DNA from: Nocardioides sp.
GTDB lineage: Bacteria; Actinomycetota; Actinomycetes; Propionibacteriales; Nocardioidaceae
Length of the DNA: 7,952 bases
Reading direction: 5' to 3'
NCBI GenBank assembly: GCA_029264225.1
Contig: JARICB010000279.1
Span: forward strand, 1-7,952
Position numbers and translations under genes: made by a program. Below are positions 7,049 to 7,952 of this stretch, one piece after another. The notes under the pieces were generated by a model. That model made no database searches. It was given only the letters and a program-made list of their open reading frames with translations, and was not told where the DNA came from. Within the stretch, counting starts at the first letter, position 1, and each line of letters opens with the position of its first letter.

Positions 7049-7189
7049 CTGCTGGCACGTGAAGGCTGCTGACTACCGTGCGTGCAACATCTAACTGCTG
7101 CCCCGGGAATATCCCGTTGACTCGCGCCCTCTTCGAGAGGGTAGATCGCCGCGTGGGTAGGCATCTCACGTGCAAACTCTTGAGTTGTT
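7009..7189 (-). ncRNA. Candidate Ms1-family (6S-like) small RNA between the HAD and Fic-like genes
   Basis: Predicted minus-strand RNA of about 180 nt. Its 5' and 3' arms pair over four helices: 7166-7173 with 7055-7062 (GCACGTGA/TCACGTGC, 8 bp), 7156-7160 with 7073-7077 (CTACC/GGTAG), 7148-7152 with 7084-7088 (GCGGC/GTTGC, including two G-U pairs), and 7142-7146 with 7089-7093 (ATCTA/TAGAT). The last two are separated by a single bulged base. Internal loops of about 5x10 and 3x6 lie between the outer helices. The apical part holds two local hairpins, CCCTCT-CGA-AGAGGG (7141-7127) and CGGGA-TAT-TCCCG (7116-7104). The 3' end is the UUCG terminator. Known biology, recalled and not searched: the RNA-polymerase-binding RNA Ms1/MTS2823 of mycobacteria and scr3559 of Streptomyces occupy this same slot, on the HAD strand. 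Ms1 is near 300 nt, so this copy would be shorter. The alternative is the 3' untranslated region of the HAD mRNA. No tRNA pattern was found. Confidence 0.6.
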
Positions 7190-7195
7190 ACCTCT

Positions 7196-7224
7196 GTTGT
7201 ACGCCGTTCGATCGTCCCATACAA
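7196..7224 (-). promoter_or_regulatory. Possible promoter of the small RNA
   Basis: Minus-strand TTGTAT (7224-7219) and TACAAC (7201-7196) are 17 bases apart. The -10 matches four of six consensus positions and the -35 three. A start near 7189 would sit just before the outer RNA helix. A better -35 match, TTGTCA (7234-7229), lies too far from TACAAC to pair with it and would need the poor -10 TCGAAC. Confidence 0.4.
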
Positions 7225-7258
7225 GGGTTGACAATCCGACCGCTCGGTGGGTGTCGCG

Positions 7259-7952
7259 CTAGGCGTCGAAGCGCCGCCTGCGAGCGCTCGCCCACAGGAC
7301 ACCACCGGTCACTGCGCCGCCCACGGCCAGTGCTGCCAGGGTCGGTACGGCGGCTGGCAGCCGCACCCGGGAGCGCAGTGCCACGGGCCGGTCGAAGACC
7401 AGGATCGGCCAGCTGCGGGCGGACGCGATCTTGCGGAGCTCCTTGTCGGGGTTCACCGCGCGCGGATGGCCCACCGCCTCGAGCATGAAGACATCGGTGA
7501 CCGAGTCGCTATAGGCGTAGCAGTCGGCGAGGTCGTAGCCGACGACGCGGGCCAGCTCCTCGATCGCGCGGGCCTTCTCCTCGGCGTAGGCGTAGTACTC
7601 GATCTCCCCGCTGTACTTGCCGTCGACGACCTCCATCCGGGTCGCGACCACCCGGTCGGCGCCGAGCATGTCACCGATCGGCTCGACCACCTCGGAGCCG
7701 CTCGTCGAGACGATCACGACATCGCGGCCGGCCAGATGATGCTGCTCGATCAGGCTGACCGCCTCGTCGTAGACGATCGGGTCGACAATGTTGTGCAAGG
7801 TGTCGGCCACGATCTCGCGCACGGTGGCGACATCCCATCCCGCGCAGAGCGTCGACATGAAGTGGCGCATCTTCTCCATCTGGTCGTGGTCGGCGCCCCC
7901 GACGAGATAGACGAACTGGGCGTCGGTGCTGCGCAGTACCGAGCCGCGACTG
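7259..7952 (-). CDS. HAD-IB family phosphatase with C-terminal membrane segment (partial, 5' end off the window)
   Basis: 230 residues are visible from the right edge to the TAG at 7261-7259; the N-terminus with the DxDxT nucleophile motif is outside. Numbering is from the first whole codon in the window. IVSTSG (80-85) is HAD motif II, K126 in AEEKARAI is the motif III lysine, and YSDSVTD (147-153) is motif IV. The last two match the SerB-like HAD-IB hypothetical family. A hydrophobic, Ala/Gly/Val-rich segment (about 199-220) followed by RRRR predicts one C-terminal membrane helix with the catalytic domain in the cytoplasm. I recall relatives in M. tuberculosis (Rv3661) and Streptomyces (SCO3558, noted as morphological differentiation-associated) next to a septum-site Ssd/MinD-like gene. 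The substrate is unknown. The frame is unbroken through to the edge; an ATG at 7879 is an internal methionine (in DHDQMEKM), not the start. Confidence 0.9.
   Translation of the reverse strand, partial: SRGSVLRSTDAQFVYLVGGADHDQMEKMRHFMSTLCAGWDVATVREIVADTLHNIVDPIVYDEAVSLIEQHHLAGRDVVIVSTSGSEVVEPIGDMLGADRVVATRMEVVDGKYSGEIEYYAYAEEKARAIEELARVVGYDLADCYAYSDSVTDVFMLEAVGHPRAVNPDKELRKIASARSWPILVFDRPVALRSRVRLPAAVPTLAALAVGGAVTGGVLWASARRRRFDA

Noticed and set aside
7201..7215. GTTCGATC resembling a tRNA T-loop
   Set aside because: The flanking bases do not form a T-stem and no acceptor or anticodon arm fits on either strand.
7228..7256. Perfect TTGACA on the plus strand
   Set aside because: No -10-like hexamer lies 16-18 bases downstream (GTGTCG at that position), and it would fire into the antisense of the HAD gene.
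6988..7305. Small minus-strand frames (95-105 codons) across the HAD/Fic-like intergenic region
   Set aside because: They read straight through the 13-bp terminator stem, lack a well-placed ribosome site, and overlap the structured RNA. The frame at 6988-7305 begins inside the HAD gene.

Overview
The window comes from a GC-rich actinobacterial chromosome. The evidence is GTG starts, heavy use of G/C in third positions, and a right-hand block whose gene order matches one conserved in Mycobacterium and Streptomyces (HAD-IB phosphatase / small RNA / Fic-like 'oxidoreductase'). A Nocardioides-like member of the Propionibacteriales would fit, but the sequence alone does not fix the genus.

Left part (1-5055, all on the minus strand): the 5' half of a type I-E CRISPR-Cas operon in the order cas3 - cse1(casA) - cse2(casB). 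The genes are packed tightly: 15 bp between cas3 and cse1, and a 4-bp ATGA overlap between cse1 and cse2. They are read right to left from a probable promoter at about 5130-5159. cse2 runs off the left edge only a few residues from its expected end. The remaining genes (cas7e, cas5e, cas6e, cas1, cas2) and the CRISPR array would lie further left. No repeats occur in the window. Together the three proteins provide the target-cutting nuclease-helicase (Cas3), the PAM-reading large subunit that recruits it (Cse1) and the small subunit that lines the R-loop (Cse2).

Middle (5056-6130): a short intergenic region, then a class I SAM-dependent methyltransferase on the minus strand. Only 28 bp separate its start from that of a divergent plus-strand gene. 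There is no evidence that it works with the cas genes.

Right part (6131-7952): a plus-strand gene for a degenerate Fic-domain protein and a convergent minus-strand HAD-IB phosphatase with a C-terminal membrane segment, which runs off the right edge. The 399 bp between them (6860-7258) is not empty. It holds a strong hairpin terminator for the Fic-like gene and a minus-strand transcription unit of about 180 nt. That unit has a promoter-like pair, an RNA whose 5' and 3' arms pair over four helices, and a 13-bp UUCG-capped terminator with a U-rich tail. From memory, the same slot between the same two genes holds the RNA-polymerase-binding RNA Ms1/MTS2823 in mycobacteria and scr3559 in Streptomyces. 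This is therefore a good candidate for a divergent Ms1-family (6S-like) RNA and is the most interesting item in the window. No search could be run to confirm it.
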